A DNA stretch of 64,000 nt from positions 1-64,000 of the forward strand of contig NZ_JACWMW010000005.1 of assembly GCF_014773275.1 (NCBI RefSeq), in the 5' to 3' direction. Within the stretch, counting starts at the first letter, position 1. Each line of letters opens with the position of its first letter. Shown here one piece after another: positions 53,625-63,200 of this stretch. A program made the translations under genes and the position numbers. This stretch comes from Mucilaginibacter rigui. Lineage in GTDB: Bacteria > Bacteroidota > Bacteroidia > Sphingobacteriales > Sphingobacteriaceae. The notes beneath the pieces are model-generated. The model was not told where the DNA came from. It searched no databases and saw nothing but the letters and a program-made list of their open reading frames with translations.

Positions 53625-55715
53625 TTAGCTAACTTTCTTGATCTTCAAGCGCAGTGAGTTACCTATCACAATAACATCCGAAAATGCCATGGCAAAGGCT
53701 CCTACCATCGGGTTTAAAAAGCCAAGCGCGGCTATAGGTATAGCTACAATATTATAAGCGAACGCCCAAAAAAGATTTTGTTTGATGGTAATGAGCGTGT
53801 GTTTGCTGATCTGCAGGAATGTAACCACCGATTGCAGATCGGTATTCAGCAAAATAACCCTGGCCGATTGTATGGCTATCTGGCTGGCATCATTCATAGA
53901 TACGCCAACATCGGCGTGGGTAAGCGCCGGGGCATCGTTTATGCCATCGCCAACCATAATGGTTTTGCCTTTTTTGTGGTACATGTCAACCACCTTTAGC
54001 TTATCTTCGGGCAGCATTTCGGCATGTATCTCTTTTATACCTAATGTGGCGGCTAACGTGTTGCAGCGTAAAGCTTTATCGCCGCTTACCAAAACGGGTA
54101 CAATTCCGGCTTTTTTAAGTTGGGCTATCAGGCTGGCGGCATTCGGTTTTATGGTATCATCAACCGCAATTTGAGCCATACGTACCTGATTGCGGTATAG
54201 CGTAAGGTTAAAATGATCGGGTGTTTTGTGCTTGGCCGTACCTAAAAAGTAATTATTGCCGTCAACATCTTCGGCACGCATCCCCAGGCCTTTCTCCTCT
54301 TTTGCCGTACGCAATATTAGTTTTTGCTGCGGGTAGGCCTGTAATTCGCTCACCAGCGATTTTGCTATAGGGTGGTTAGAGCGCTCTTCAATAGCGCTTA
54401 TTACACCACGCACCTGTTCTATATTAAAACCTTCTTCAAGTTTTATCTCTTTAATGCTGAATTTACCGGTAGTTAGTGTACCTGTTTTATCAAACAATAC
54501 AAATTTTGTATTGGCAACGGCCTCAATAGTGTCTCCACCCTTAATCAGGATGCCGTTTTTAGCCGCGCGGCCCAAACCAACCATCACAGCAGTTGGCGTA
54601 GCCAAACCCATCGCACACGGGCACGATATTACCATCACCGCTATGGCGTTCATCATAGAACGCTGCAGGCCGGCATCGGTAGCAAAATAGGTGATCACAA
54701 ACGTACCCAGTGCTATCAGTAATACCACAGGTACAAATATCGAAGCAACCTTATCCCCCAGTTTTTGTACCGGCGGTTTGGCAGCCTGCGCTTTTTTCAT
54801 GAGATCTATAATTTGCGACAAGGTGCTGTTTGCCCCTACTTTGGTAGCCAAAATGCGGATATTACCCTGCTGTACAATGGTACCGCCTATAACTTTGTCA
54901 TACTTGGTTTTAGCAACGGGGATACTCTCCCCTGTTATCATAGCCTCGTTTAATAAGGCATTGCCGCTGATGATATCCCCGTCTACCGGTACCTGGTCGC
55001 CCTCGTTCACCAAAAGCGTATCGCCCGCGGCAACATCTTTGGCGCTTATAACCTCAACACTGCCGTTTATAACCCGGTTGGCATTAACCTGCTGAAACTT
55101 CATCAGGTTTTTTACTGCTGATGTGGTTTGGTTTACCGAGCGCTTCTCGAACACGTTACCCAACAGCACCAGCGTAATTATGGTAGCAGCAGTTTCATAA
55201 AACAAGTAATGCCCGCCCAAATTTTCAATAGTACCCACCAGGCTATATATAAAGGCACTGGCAGACCCGATAAAGATGAGCACATCCATATTAGGCATAC
55301 CATTTTTTAACGAACTGTAGGCACTTTTACCAAAGTGCAGGCAGCCCACAATAAACACCGGCAGGCATAAAATTAACTGAACGATGGGGTTATGTAAAAA
55401 ATGCCACGGCAGCAGCATATGCAGTAAAAGTGGCGCTGTAAATATGGCGCAGAAGATAAATTTGTTCTCTACCTTATCATAAAAAGGTGTGGGCTGCACA
55501 TTTTCTTCGTCTACAACCTTAAAACCAAGTCCCTCTATATCTTTTATAATTTGCGGAAGAATGGACTGGTCGGCGGTGCTGAATTTCACCTCCTCAGACG
55601 CAAAACTCACCAGCACATTGTGCAAGCCTTTCTTCTCCAGTAATTTATGAATGCTCATTGCGCAATTATTGCAATGCATACCCGTAACATTCAACTCCAC
55701 TAATTGCTCTGCCAT
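53625..55715 (-). CDS. copA: Copper-translocating P-type ATPase
   Basis: A 696-residue heavy-metal P1B ATPase that exports Cu+. One N-terminal heavy-metal domain has GMHCNNCAM (Cys15, Cys18). The channel motif SCPCAMGLATP is in helix 6. DKTGTLTTG carries the phosphorylated Asp, with the HP motif in SNHPIAK and the hinge GDGINDAPAL. The CPC motif and single metal-binding domain match CopA-type exporters. A TATTTTTG -7-like box ends 5 nt before the ATG. Confidence 0.95.
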   Translation of the reverse strand: MAEQLVELNVTGMHCNNCAMSIHKLLEKKGLHNVLVSFASEEVKFSTADQSILPQIIKDIEGLGFKVVDEENVQPTPFYDKVENKFIFCAIFTAPLLLHMLLPWHFLHNPIVQLILCLPVFIVGCLHFGKSAYSSLKNGMPNMDVLIFIGSASAFIYSLVGTIENLGGHYLFYETAATIITLVLLGNVFEKRSVNQTTSAVKNLMKFQQVNANRVINGSVEVISAKDVAAGDTLLVNEGDQVPVDGDIISGNALLNEAMITGESIPVAKTKYDKVIGGTIVQQGNIRILATKVGANSTLSQIIDLMKKAQAAKPPVQKLGDKVASIFVPVVLLIALGTFVITYFATDAGLQRSMMNAIAVMVISCPCAMGLATPTAVMVGLGRAAKNGILIKGGDTIEAVANTKFVLFDKTGTLTTGKFSIKEIKLEEGFNIEQVRGVISAIEERSNHPIAKSLVSELQAYPQQKLILRTAKEEKGLGMRAEDVDGNNYFLGTAKHKTPDHFNLTLYRNQVRMAQIAVDDTIKPNAASLIAQLKKAGIVPVLVSGDKALRCNTLAATLGIKEIHAEMLPEDKLKVVDMYHKKGKTIMVGDGINDAPALTHADVGVSMNDASQIAIQSARVILLNTDLQSVVTFLQISKHTLITIKQNLFWAFAYNIVAIPIAALGFLNPMVGAFAMAFSDVIVIGNSLRLKIKKVS

Positions 55716-55720
55716 AACTA

Positions 55721-55728
55721 CAAAAATA
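55721..55728 (-). promoter_or_regulatory. -7-like box of copA
   Basis: The minus strand reads TATTTTTG, an exact TAnnTTTG match, 5 nt before the ATG. No -33 TTTG is seen at 19-21 nt. Confidence 0.45.
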
Positions 55729-55777
55729 AACTGTAACCCGCTGAAACAGGTAAGCTTAGTGTAATTTTAAAAAATGC

Positions 55778-55808
55778 TTTGCATATTGGCTTAAGATTTC
55801 TATTTTTG
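55778..55808 (+). promoter_or_regulatory. Promoter of tRNA-His (TTTG-N19-TAnnTTTG)
   Basis: TTTG at 55778-55781 and TATTTTTG at 55801-55808 are separated by 19 nt, a complete match to the Bacteroidota housekeeping promoter. The tRNA begins 15 nt later. Confidence 0.8.
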
Positions 55809-55822
55809 CATCCTCCAAACAC

Positions 55823-55897
55823 GGTAGATGTAGCTCAGTTGGTTAGAGCATCGGTTTGTGGTACCGAGGGTCGTGGGTTCGAGCCCCATCATTTACC
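55823..55897 (+). tRNA. tRNA-His(GTG)
   Basis: A full cloverleaf. The anticodon loop TTGTGGT gives GTG, so it reads CAC/CAT. The acceptor pairs over 7 bp plus the His-specific extra G(-1) with C73 (positions 55823 and 55897). T-arm GTGGG-TTCGAGC-CCCAT and D-arm GCTC/GAGC are regular. The CCA is not encoded; CCGA follows C73. An ideal promoter precedes it and a terminator follows. Confidence 0.97.
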
Positions 55898-55900
55898 CGA

Positions 55901-55931
55901 AAGCCTCTCATGAAAATGGGAGGCTTTTTTG
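55901..55931 (+). terminator. Terminator of tRNA-His
   Basis: An 11-bp stem (AAGCCTCTCAT / ATGGGAGGCTT, one G-T pair) with a 5-nt loop and a T run, directly after the tRNA. Confidence 0.9.
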
Positions 55932-55953
55932 TTTTGATATTTTTAGGTTTATC

Positions 55954-56313
55954 TTAACGCAATATCTTTTCCATCTTACGTCCCTTTGCCAGTTCATCTA
56001 CTAACTTATCCAGGTACCGTACCTGTTGCGTTAAAGGGTTCTCAATTTCCTCTATTCGATACCCGCAGATCAGCCCTGTAATAAGCGACGCGTTGGGGTT
56101 TAGCGAAGCCGTTTGAAAAAAGGTTTCAAACGTTGCTTTTTGATCCATCAGCTCTTTTAGTTTCCCGTCATCAAAACCGGTTAGCCACGTTATAACCTGG
56201 TGCAATTCTTCTTTGGTGCGGCCCTTCTTCTCCACCTTTGCCACGTACATGGGGTAAACCGAGGCAAAGGTCATTTTTGCAATACGCTCGTTGTGATTGT
56301 CGGTGGTATCCAT
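55954..56313 (-). CDS. DUF2200 family protein
   Basis: A 119-residue all-helical cytoplasmic protein. MTFASVYPMYVAKVEKKGRT near the N-terminus, EELHQVITWLTGF and GLICGYRIEEIENPLTQQVRYLDKLVDELAKG are the family marks. Function unknown. Confidence 0.88.
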   Translation of the reverse strand: MDTTDNHNERIAKMTFASVYPMYVAKVEKKGRTKEELHQVITWLTGFDDGKLKELMDQKATFETFFQTASLNPNASLITGLICGYRIEEIENPLTQQVRYLDKLVDELAKGRKMEKILR

Positions 56314-56397
56314 ACTTTATATAGGAAGTTATTTAATATTGGTTACCCCAAAATAAACACAAAACATCCATAATCAAAAACGCACCATAAACGCTAC

Positions 56398-56784
56398 TTA
56401 CTTAACAGGGTAACTGCCACGCAATCTTTTATCGTCAGCTACTATACGCTCAATCATCTGGCTATGCGATGGGCTATCGTCTTCCGCATTAACTTCAATG
56501 GCTCCGTAATTATTCAGGGCATCGGCTGCTTCCTGTGCCTCACGGGCTGATACCGCATGCACGGTAACAATAGATCCCTTACGCCCAAGCGAGGCAAAAT
56601 GCATGGCCTGCCTTTCATCATCTATCAGGTGGCTGAAAAAATCGCCTATGCGATTATGCTCATCTGTTTGCTCTCCGTGGGTGTGGATGTCAATATTTTC
56701 ACTTGTAAATTCGTTCCCCAACAGGTACGAGCTTGCTTCTTCTGCAAGGTGTACGTTATCAAAAATTCCAACTACTGTTATCAT
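56398..56784 (-). CDS. YflT-like general stress protein
   Basis: A 128-residue protein. The start MITVVGIFDN is chosen because the longer frame overlaps the fbp gene and is unlike the family. It has the ferredoxin-like fold of YflT/general stress protein 17M, with NVHLAEEASSYLL, SIVTVHAVSAREAQEAADAL and a C-terminal basic tail. It lies 74 bp after fbp. Confidence 0.75.
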   Translation of the reverse strand: MITVVGIFDNVHLAEEASSYLLGNEFTSENIDIHTHGEQTDEHNRIGDFFSHLIDDERQAMHFASLGRKGSIVTVHAVSAREAQEAADALNNYGAIEVNAEDDSPSHSQMIERIVADDKRLRGSYPVK

Positions 56785-56858
56785 CCACAAATAATAAAAT
56801 ATACCGCAAATTGTTTTACCTGTTAATGATGCAAAACAATATGTGTGGCATCTTTCCT

Positions 56859-57908
56859 CTACTGCAAACACACTTCCCCTTCAAAATTCTTTTTGGTGAG
56901 CTGTGGCGAAAAGCAGGCCATCATTTCTTCGGCTTTGGCCACCATGTTTTTTGAGCCGATAAAGATAGCTGAACGTTGGTGCAGTTCAGTTACATCCAGT
57001 TCTAAAATACGGTTGTAGCCGTTACTTGCGGTACCGCCCGCCTGTTCAATTATAAATGCCATGGGGTTACATTCATAAACCAGGCGTAGCTTACCATTTG
57101 GTGCTGCGGCCGTTAGGGGGTAAATAAATATGCCGCCTTTTATCATATTGCGATGCAGATCGGCCACCATAGAGCCTATATAACGTGATGTGTAAGGCCT
57201 TTTTGTTTTGGCATCTTCTACCTGGCAGTATTTAATATACTTTTTTACACCATCCGGGAAATGTGAATAGTAGCCTTCGTTGATAGAATAAATAACCCCA
57301 TCATCCGGGATGCACATATTGGGGTGCGACAGGCAGAACTCGCCTATCGAGGGATCTAACGTAAAACCGTTAACACCTTTGCCCGTGGTATACACCAGCA
57401 TGGTTGATGAACCGTAAATTACATACCCTGCGGCAACCTGCTCGGTACCGCGCTGCAATACATCAGCCAGGTTTGCTTTTCCTTCCGGAGATATACGGCG
57501 ATAGATAGAAAAGATGGTGCCCACCCCTACGTTCACATCGATGTTTGATGAGCCATCCAAAGGGTCAATAGCTACAATATATTTGGCATTTTTTGACACC
57601 TCCGAATCTATATGGATGCATTCGTCGTTTTCTTCTGATGCTACCATACAGCATTCACCGCCATATTTAAGGGCAGATATAAATTGCTCATTGGCGTAAA
57701 CGTCCAGTTTCTTTTGCCCTTCGCCCTGTATGTTCATGGTACCGGCATCTCCCAAAATGTCGGCAAGGCCGGCTTTGTTTACCTCGCGGTTCACAATTTT
57801 GGCGGCTATGCCAATGTCACGCAATAACCGCGACAACTCCCCTTTTGCGTATGGAAAATCGGCCTGTTTTTCAATAATAAATTGCCCTAAAGTTTTAACT
57901 GCCTTCAT
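56859..57908 (-). CDS. fbp: Fructose-1,6-bisphosphatase, class 1
   Basis: A 349-residue gluconeogenic phosphatase. The metal site motif DPLDGSSNID and the active-site GGIFIYP stretch are present, along with EQAGG near residue 295. Length fits class 1. It is the last gene of a leftward four-gene operon with the glycosyltransferase, trmN6 and phosphoesterase genes (24-bp gap). Confidence 0.96.
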   Translation of the reverse strand: MKAVKTLGQFIIEKQADFPYAKGELSRLLRDIGIAAKIVNREVNKAGLADILGDAGTMNIQGEGQKKLDVYANEQFISALKYGGECCMVASEENDECIHIDSEVSKNAKYIVAIDPLDGSSNIDVNVGVGTIFSIYRRISPEGKANLADVLQRGTEQVAAGYVIYGSSTMLVYTTGKGVNGFTLDPSIGEFCLSHPNMCIPDDGVIYSINEGYYSHFPDGVKKYIKYCQVEDAKTKRPYTSRYIGSMVADLHRNMIKGGIFIYPLTAAAPNGKLRLVYECNPMAFIIEQAGGTASNGYNRILELDVTELHQRSAIFIGSKNMVAKAEEMMACFSPQLTKKNFEGEVCLQ

Positions 57909-57932
57909 ATAGCTTAGTGTAAAAACTACATA

Positions 57933-58424
57933 TTATTTATGCAGTTCAATAACGTCTAAGGTATGAATTTTTTCATCAGTTATAGAAAATCTTATTAAAG
58001 TACGCACCTTGTGCCAACCCTGTTTGCCAGCTGCACCGGGGTTTAAATGCAAACAATTTATCTTTTTATCGTAAATCACTTTCAGGATATGTGAGTGCCC
58101 GCTAATAAATAACCCAGGAGGCTTAGTGTATATTTCACGCTTCACATCCGGCGCATATCTATCAGGATATCCGCCAATGTGCGTCATCCAAACATCTACC
58201 TTTTCGCACATAAAACGCAGGTGCTCCGGGTACACTTGTCGCACGTCAGCACCGTCGATATTGCCATATACACCCCTCAGTGGTTTAAAGGCCGCAAGCT
58301 TATCGGCCAGCCCAATGTTTCCAAAATCACCGGCATGCCAAATCTCGTCGCAATTCTCAAAATGTTTAAAAACGGCGTCGTCTAAAAAACCGTGGGTATC
58401 TGATATCAGGCCTATGCGGGTCAT
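57933..58424 (-). CDS. YfcE/MJ0936-family metallophosphoesterase
   Basis: A 163-residue phosphodiesterase with the calcineurin-like motifs ISDTHG (Asp9, His11), HAGDFGN, YGNID and SGHSH. Such enzymes cleave phosphodiesters with manganese or nickel. Substrate unknown. It lies between trmN6 and fbp in the operon. Confidence 0.92.
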   Translation of the reverse strand: MTRIGLISDTHGFLDDAVFKHFENCDEIWHAGDFGNIGLADKLAAFKPLRGVYGNIDGADVRQVYPEHLRFMCEKVDVWMTHIGGYPDRYAPDVKREIYTKPPGLFISGHSHILKVIYDKKINCLHLNPGAAGKQGWHKVRTLIRFSITDEKIHTLDVIELHK

Positions 58425-58454
58425 TTTTATTTCGAATATTAAATTTCGATTTTT

Positions 58455-59171
58455 TTAAAATATTGTCAGGAAATCGCCCAAAGCTAACTGGTACTCCAGT
58501 GAATAAACTTTTGGCGCATCATAAATTACAAACTCATCTTCAACAATACCTTTCTGCTCTTTGCCGAAGGTTAATATTTCGCGGTGCGGCACAGAATCGG
58601 CAAATGATTTTATAGAAATAACCCTTTGCAAATGCAGCTGATATTTGGGCAGCAGATCCTTCACTACCGATGCTGTTGGCAAAGGTAGTATCAACTGGCA
58701 GGTACCTGTATCCGTGAGGTATTCGTCTGTGCAGCGCAGCAGTTTCTTAAAAAAAGTGCCGTCGGTATGCCGCGCAAGTCGTTTTTGCTCATCGGCTGAT
58801 GCAAGCGAATCTAAAAAGAACGGTGGGTTGGATACGATCAGGTCGTGCTTTTTCCAATGATAGTTTTTAAAATATCCCTCAAAAGTATTAAAGGTTGAGT
58901 ATACCCTGTACAAAAATGGGGATGCTTTAAAATTCCTGTCGGCCACCTCTGCGGACTCCTCATCAATATCAACTCCATCAATATGGGCAACAGCAAACCT
59001 TTGGGCCAGCATCAGGGCAATTACGCCGGTGCCGGTACCAATATCAACAATACTTTGTGGGTTATTTGCAGTAGCCAATGCACCAAGCAAAACCCCGTCG
59101 GTATTTATCTTCATGGCGCAACCGCTTTGGTCAACCTCAAATTGTTTGAATTTAAAGATGTCTGCGCCCAT
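58455..59171 (-). CDS. trmN6: tRNA1(Val) (adenine(37)-N6)-methyltransferase
   Basis: A 238-residue SAM methyltransferase with VDIGTGTGVIALML (SAM-binding, about 41-54) and the catalytic NPPFF (about 114-118). The N-terminal FKFKQF and the middle SADEQKRLARHTDG match the YfiC/TrmN6 family. Its start codon overlaps the stop of the glycosyltransferase gene by one base. Confidence 0.92.
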   Translation of the reverse strand: MGADIFKFKQFEVDQSGCAMKINTDGVLLGALATANNPQSIVDIGTGTGVIALMLAQRFAVAHIDGVDIDEESAEVADRNFKASPFLYRVYSTFNTFEGYFKNYHWKKHDLIVSNPPFFLDSLASADEQKRLARHTDGTFFKKLLRCTDEYLTDTGTCQLILPLPTASVVKDLLPKYQLHLQRVISIKSFADSVPHREILTFGKEQKGIVEDEFVIYDAPKVYSLEYQLALGDFLTIF

Positions 59172-59896
59172 TACCTGGTATTGAAAAGCCCATATTTAAG
59201 GATACAATAAATAGCGCGAACGCCATCCTTCCATCCTATTTTTTTACCATCATCATATGTACGGCCATAATATGAGATACCTACCTCATAGATGCGAATT
59301 TTGGGGATACGAGCAATTTTTTGAGTTATTTCCGGCTCAAAACCAAATCGCTGCTCACGTAATTTTATAGATTGCAGCAGTTTGGTATCAAACAGTTTAT
59401 AGCAGGTTTCCATATCGGTAAGGTTAAGGTTGCTCATCATATTTGAGAGGAACGTTAACCACCTGTTACCTATTGTATGCCAAAAGAAAAGGATGCGGTG
59501 CGGGTTACTACCCATAAAGCGCGAACCGTAAACCACATCGGCAAAACCCTTGCAAATGGGCTTTAACAGGTCGTTGTATTCGGCAGGGTCATATTCCAGG
59601 TCGGCATCCTGGATGATGGTGTAGTCGCCTGTAGCCTGTGCAATACCTGTATGTAAAGCCGCCCCTTTTCCTAAATTGTGCGGGTGTTTAAAATACCTGA
59701 TATCGATAGTAGTATTTTCTGCCTTATAATTAGCTACCGCTTGTTCGGTATTATCGGTAGAGCAGTCATCCACAATAATAATTTCCTTTTGGATGTCATC
59801 AATCAACTCAACAGCTTTTATCTTATTCAGAATGAGGTGAATGGTACTGCCTTCATTATATGCCGGGATAATTATTGATAATTTACCTATTTTCAT
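59171..59896 (-). CDS. GT2 family glycosyltransferase
   Basis: A 241-residue GT-A fold enzyme. IIPAYNEGSTIHLIL near the N-terminus, IIVDDCSTDNT, and the DxD region IIQDADLEYDP (about 95-105) are all typical. It resembles dolichyl-phosphate mannose synthase-like GT2 enzymes that use an undecaprenyl or polyprenyl acceptor. No membrane helix is seen. First gene of the operon. Confidence 0.93.
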   Translation of the reverse strand: MKIGKLSIIIPAYNEGSTIHLILNKIKAVELIDDIQKEIIIVDDCSTDNTEQAVANYKAENTTIDIRYFKHPHNLGKGAALHTGIAQATGDYTIIQDADLEYDPAEYNDLLKPICKGFADVVYGSRFMGSNPHRILFFWHTIGNRWLTFLSNMMSNLNLTDMETCYKLFDTKLLQSIKLREQRFGFEPEITQKIARIPKIRIYEVGISYYGRTYDDGKKIGWKDGVRAIYCILKYGLFNTR

Positions 59897-59929
59897 CAGA
59901 ATAATTTGTTTTTTTATGGTGATAAAGCA

Positions 59930-59976
59930 ATCATGAGCCGTTTTATCATTCCGGTTTTGAGCTGGTTGCTCATGAT
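59930..59976. promoter_or_regulatory. Inverted repeat in the divergent GT2/pbpC region
   Basis: ATCATGAGC at 59930-59938 and GCTCATGAT at 59968-59976, 9-bp arms with a 29-nt spacer, in the 112-bp region between the two genes. Could be a regulator site or an mRNA hairpin. Confidence 0.35.
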
Positions 59977-60008
59977 GGTTTCATTGTGAATTATAAAATA
60001 TCAATTTA

Positions 60009-62393
60009 ATGCTATCGCGAATAAAGCAAGATCTTAAAAAGCCAAAAGTAATGATATTAACGGCTATTTTACTTGCTTTAGCGTTATGGTTTACCTTATG
60101 CCTGCCCAAACCACTGTTTAACACCCCAACATCGTTTGTTATTGACGATGATACCGGTCAGTTATTGGGGGCCTCCATAGCTACCGACGGACAATGGCGC
60201 TTCCCCTACAACGCGGAAGCCCCCTCAAAGTTCAGTAAATGTATTATTGCCTTTGAGGATAAACGCTTTGAAAGCCACTGGGGGTTTGACCCATTGGCAT
60301 TTGGCAGGGCCATTAAACAAAACATCAAATCAAAAAGGGTAACCAGCGGGGGCAGCACGCTCACCATGCAGGTGATACGCCTGAGCACCCGCCACAACCG
60401 CACCGTTTGGAACAAACTGGGTGAAATATTCATGGCCCTGCGATTGGAGATCACCTACAGCAAAAAAGAAATAATGGCCCTGTACGCCAGTAACGCCCCA
60501 TTCGGCAGTAACGTTATCGGGCTGGATGCGGCCTCATGGCGGTACTTTGGCCGCGGGCCCGAAAAGCTTTCATGGGGCGAAATGGCTGCGCTGGCTGTAC
60601 TGCCCAACTCGCCATCATTAGTACACCCCGGCAAAAACAGGCAGATCCTTTTAAGAAAGCGCAACCTGCTGCTCGACAGGCTTTACAAACAGGGCACTAT
60701 CGATAGCACCACCGCCGCGCTCGCCAAATTTGAGCCAGTGCCCGAAAAACCTATGCCTTTACCGCAGGCAGCGCCCCATCTTTTACAGCGCTTTAAAGCG
60801 GATTTTAAAAGTAATAAACAGGCTTTTACCCGCCTTAAAACGACCATAAAAAGTACGCTACAGGAACAGGTTGGCGATATACTGGAAAAGCACCACCAGG
60901 TTTTAAAAGCTAACGATATCAACAACATTGCGGCTGTAGTTTTAGATGTGGAAACCGGCGCTACGCTTGCCTATGCAGGCAACATAGCCCACCGCGAGGA
61001 TCCTGAGATGGAAAGCGATGTAGACGTGGTGAATGCGCCGCGCAGCCCGGGTAGCACACTAAAGCCACTGCTTTACGCCAGTATCTTGCACGATGGCTTG
61101 ATACTACCCAATAGTCTCATTCCCGATGTACCCACGCAGATAGCGGGTTACCATCCTGAGAATTTTGACCTGGGTTATGATGGCGCGGTGCCTGCTTCAA
61201 ACGCTCTCTCTCGTTCGCTTAATGTGCCTGCGGTAAAACTGCTTCAGCAATACAAATACGAGCGCTTTTATGATAAGCTGCAAAAAATAGGCATCAGCAC
61301 CCTGAAACAACCTGCCGACCATTATGGCCTATCACTCATACTGGGTGGCGGCGAAAACACCCTTTGGGAGCTTACCGGCGCATACGCAGATATGGCCCGT
61401 GTGCTAAACCACTATAACAAAAACGGGGGCAAATACAGCGTTGATGATTACCATTCGCCTGTGTACACTAAAACTACTGCGGAGAAACCCAAACTGGAGA
61501 AGAACGGCTTATTAGATGCGGGATCTATCTATTACACGCTGCAAGCCATGGAAGAAGTAATGCGCCCGGGCGAGGAAATGCTCTGGCAGCAGTTCAGCTC
61601 TACCCAGCGCATTGCCTGGAAAACCGGCACCAGCTTTGGCTTCAGGGATGGCTGGGCAATCGGCATTACCCCAAAATATGTGGTAGGTGTTTGGGTGGGT
61701 AATACTGATGGCGAAGGAAGGCCGGGTTTAACGGGAATCAGCACCGCCGCACCGGTATTGTTCGAGATCTTCCGCCTGCTGCCTGCCGCGCGCGAATGGT
61801 TTGATGAGCCTGCCGGCGAACTGGTTAAAATAAAGGTTTGCCGCGAAAGCGGTTACCGCGCCGGGCAATACTGCGATAATGCTGTGGAGCAATGGGTACC
61901 CAAAACAGGTTTAAAAGCGCCCGTATGTCCATGGCATAAGCTGGTGCATCTGTCTGCCGATCAGAAATACCAGATGACGGGTAACTGCACCTCGCCGGAT
62001 AACATGGTCAATAAAAGCTGGTTTGTGCTGCCACCATCTATGGAATATTACTACAAGACCAAAAACTACCAGTATCACGTACTGCCCCCCTTTGCCCCGG
62101 GCTGCGATCAATCGGAAGCCAACCCGATGGAACTCATTTACCCAAAAGACGGCGCCAAAGTTTACGTACCACTGGAAGCCGACGGCAAGCGCGGTCGCAT
62201 GATCTGTAACGCGGCGCATAGGCAGTCGGGCGCAAAGATATTCTGGCATCTGGATGGTAAGTATGTAGGCGAAAGCAGCGCGTTCCAGCAAATGGCGCTA
62301 AATCCGTCACCGGGTTTGCATAAACTTACTTTGGTTGATAACGCCGGCAACACCCTGCAAATAAATTTTGAGGTGCTGGATAAGAATAAATAA
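60009..62393 (+). CDS. pbpC: Penicillin-binding protein 1C
   Basis: A 794-residue bifunctional murein synthase. One N-terminal membrane helix (about 14-32), a GT51 transglycosylase domain (SGGSTLTMQVIR, about 114-125), a transpeptidase domain with SPGSTLKPLLYAS (active Ser), SRSLN and KTGTS, and a C-terminal BiPBP domain (about 705-794). The C-terminal domain identifies it as PBP1C rather than PBP1A/B. It is first of a two-gene operon with the exonuclease gene. Confidence 0.96.
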   Translation: MLSRIKQDLKKPKVMILTAILLALALWFTLCLPKPLFNTPTSFVIDDDTGQLLGASIATDGQWRFPYNAEAPSKFSKCIIAFEDKRFESHWGFDPLAFGRAIKQNIKSKRVTSGGSTLTMQVIRLSTRHNRTVWNKLGEIFMALRLEITYSKKEIMALYASNAPFGSNVIGLDAASWRYFGRGPEKLSWGEMAALAVLPNSPSLVHPGKNRQILLRKRNLLLDRLYKQGTIDSTTAALAKFEPVPEKPMPLPQAAPHLLQRFKADFKSNKQAFTRLKTTIKSTLQEQVGDILEKHHQVLKANDINNIAAVVLDVETGATLAYAGNIAHREDPEMESDVDVVNAPRSPGSTLKPLLYASILHDGLILPNSLIPDVPTQIAGYHPENFDLGYDGAVPASNALSRSLNVPAVKLLQQYKYERFYDKLQKIGISTLKQPADHYGLSLILGGGENTLWELTGAYADMARVLNHYNKNGGKYSVDDYHSPVYTKTTAEKPKLEKNGLLDAGSIYYTLQAMEEVMRPGEEMLWQQFSSTQRIAWKTGTSFGFRDGWAIGITPKYVVGVWVGNTDGEGRPGLTGISTAAPVLFEIFRLLPAAREWFDEPAGELVKIKVCRESGYRAGQYCDNAVEQWVPKTGLKAPVCPWHKLVHLSADQKYQMTGNCTSPDNMVNKSWFVLPPSMEYYYKTKNYQYHVLPPFAPGCDQSEANPMELIYPKDGAKVYVPLEADGKRGRMICNAAHRQSGAKIFWHLDGKYVGESSAFQQMALNPSPGLHKLTLVDNAGNTLQINFEVLDKNK

Positions 62394-62402
62394 CTTAGTG
62401 CT

Positions 62403-63113
62403 ATGCTTGAACAATATGACCTGAGCAACCTGATGGTTTTAGATATTGAAACCGTACCGCAATACCCTACCTATGCCGAAGTGCCCGGGCACATGCAGGA
62501 ACTTTGGGCTCAAAAAACCCGTAACGTACGCAACGAAGAAACCGCCGAGGCCTTTTATGAACGCGCCGGCATCTGGGCAGAATTTGGCAAGATAGTCTGC
62601 ATCTCTGTAGGGATATTTACCAACAGCGGCGGCAACCACCCGGGGTTGCGTGTAAAATCATTCGCCGGGCATGATGAAAAGGAATTACTGGAAGATTTTA
62701 GCAGGATGCTGAGCGGCCAACCCCTAAGCCTGATCCTGTGCGCACATAACGGCAAGGAGTTCGATCTGCCCTACATTTGCCGCCGGATGCTGATTAACAG
62801 TGTACCGTTCCCGCCGCATTTACAGATCCAGGGTAAAAAGCCCTGGGAGATCCCCCATTTGGATACGATGGAACTTTGGAAATTCGGGGATTATAAAAAC
62901 TACACCTCGCTGAGCCTGCTTACTGCAATTTTCAATATACCTACACCAAAAGATGACATAGACGGCAGCCAGGTTGGGCATGTTTACTGGGTAGATGATG
63001 CTTTAGAACGCATTTGCACCTATTGCCAAAAGGACGTGATCGCGACAGCGCAACTTATTCGCCGCTATCGCGGGGAGAGTTTGATTGAGGATGAATATGT
63101 GACGGTAGTTTAA
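62403..63113 (+). CDS. Predicted 3'-5' exonuclease, PolB-like (DnaQ fold)
   Basis: A 236-residue exonuclease with LDIET (Asp14, Glu16) as Exo I, HNGKEFDLPYI as Exo II, and a C-terminal YCQKDVIATAQL as Exo III. Such proteins are related to the exonuclease domain of family B DNA polymerases. It lies 9 bp after pbpC and is probably co-transcribed. Confidence 0.9.
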   Translation: MLEQYDLSNLMVLDIETVPQYPTYAEVPGHMQELWAQKTRNVRNEETAEAFYERAGIWAEFGKIVCISVGIFTNSGGNHPGLRVKSFAGHDEKELLEDFSRMLSGQPLSLILCAHNGKEFDLPYICRRMLINSVPFPPHLQIQGKKPWEIPHLDTMELWKFGDYKNYTSLSLLTAIFNIPTPKDDIDGSQVGHVYWVDDALERICTYCQKDVIATAQLIRRYRGESLIEDEYVTVV

Positions 63114-63200
63114 TTAATGCGCAGATAAAATAACAATCTGAAATATAGATTTCTTTTCCATTTTTAGTTAACTTGTGATAAACAATATAACTAAAAAATC

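Noticed and set aside
56785..56871. Longer form of the YflT-like protein
   Set aside because: The extra 29 residues overlap the end of fbp and contain several Cys not seen in the family.
59930..59976. Possible riboswitch upstream of pbpC
   Set aside because: Only one simple inverted repeat, with no further conserved elements; recorded as a possible regulatory repeat only.
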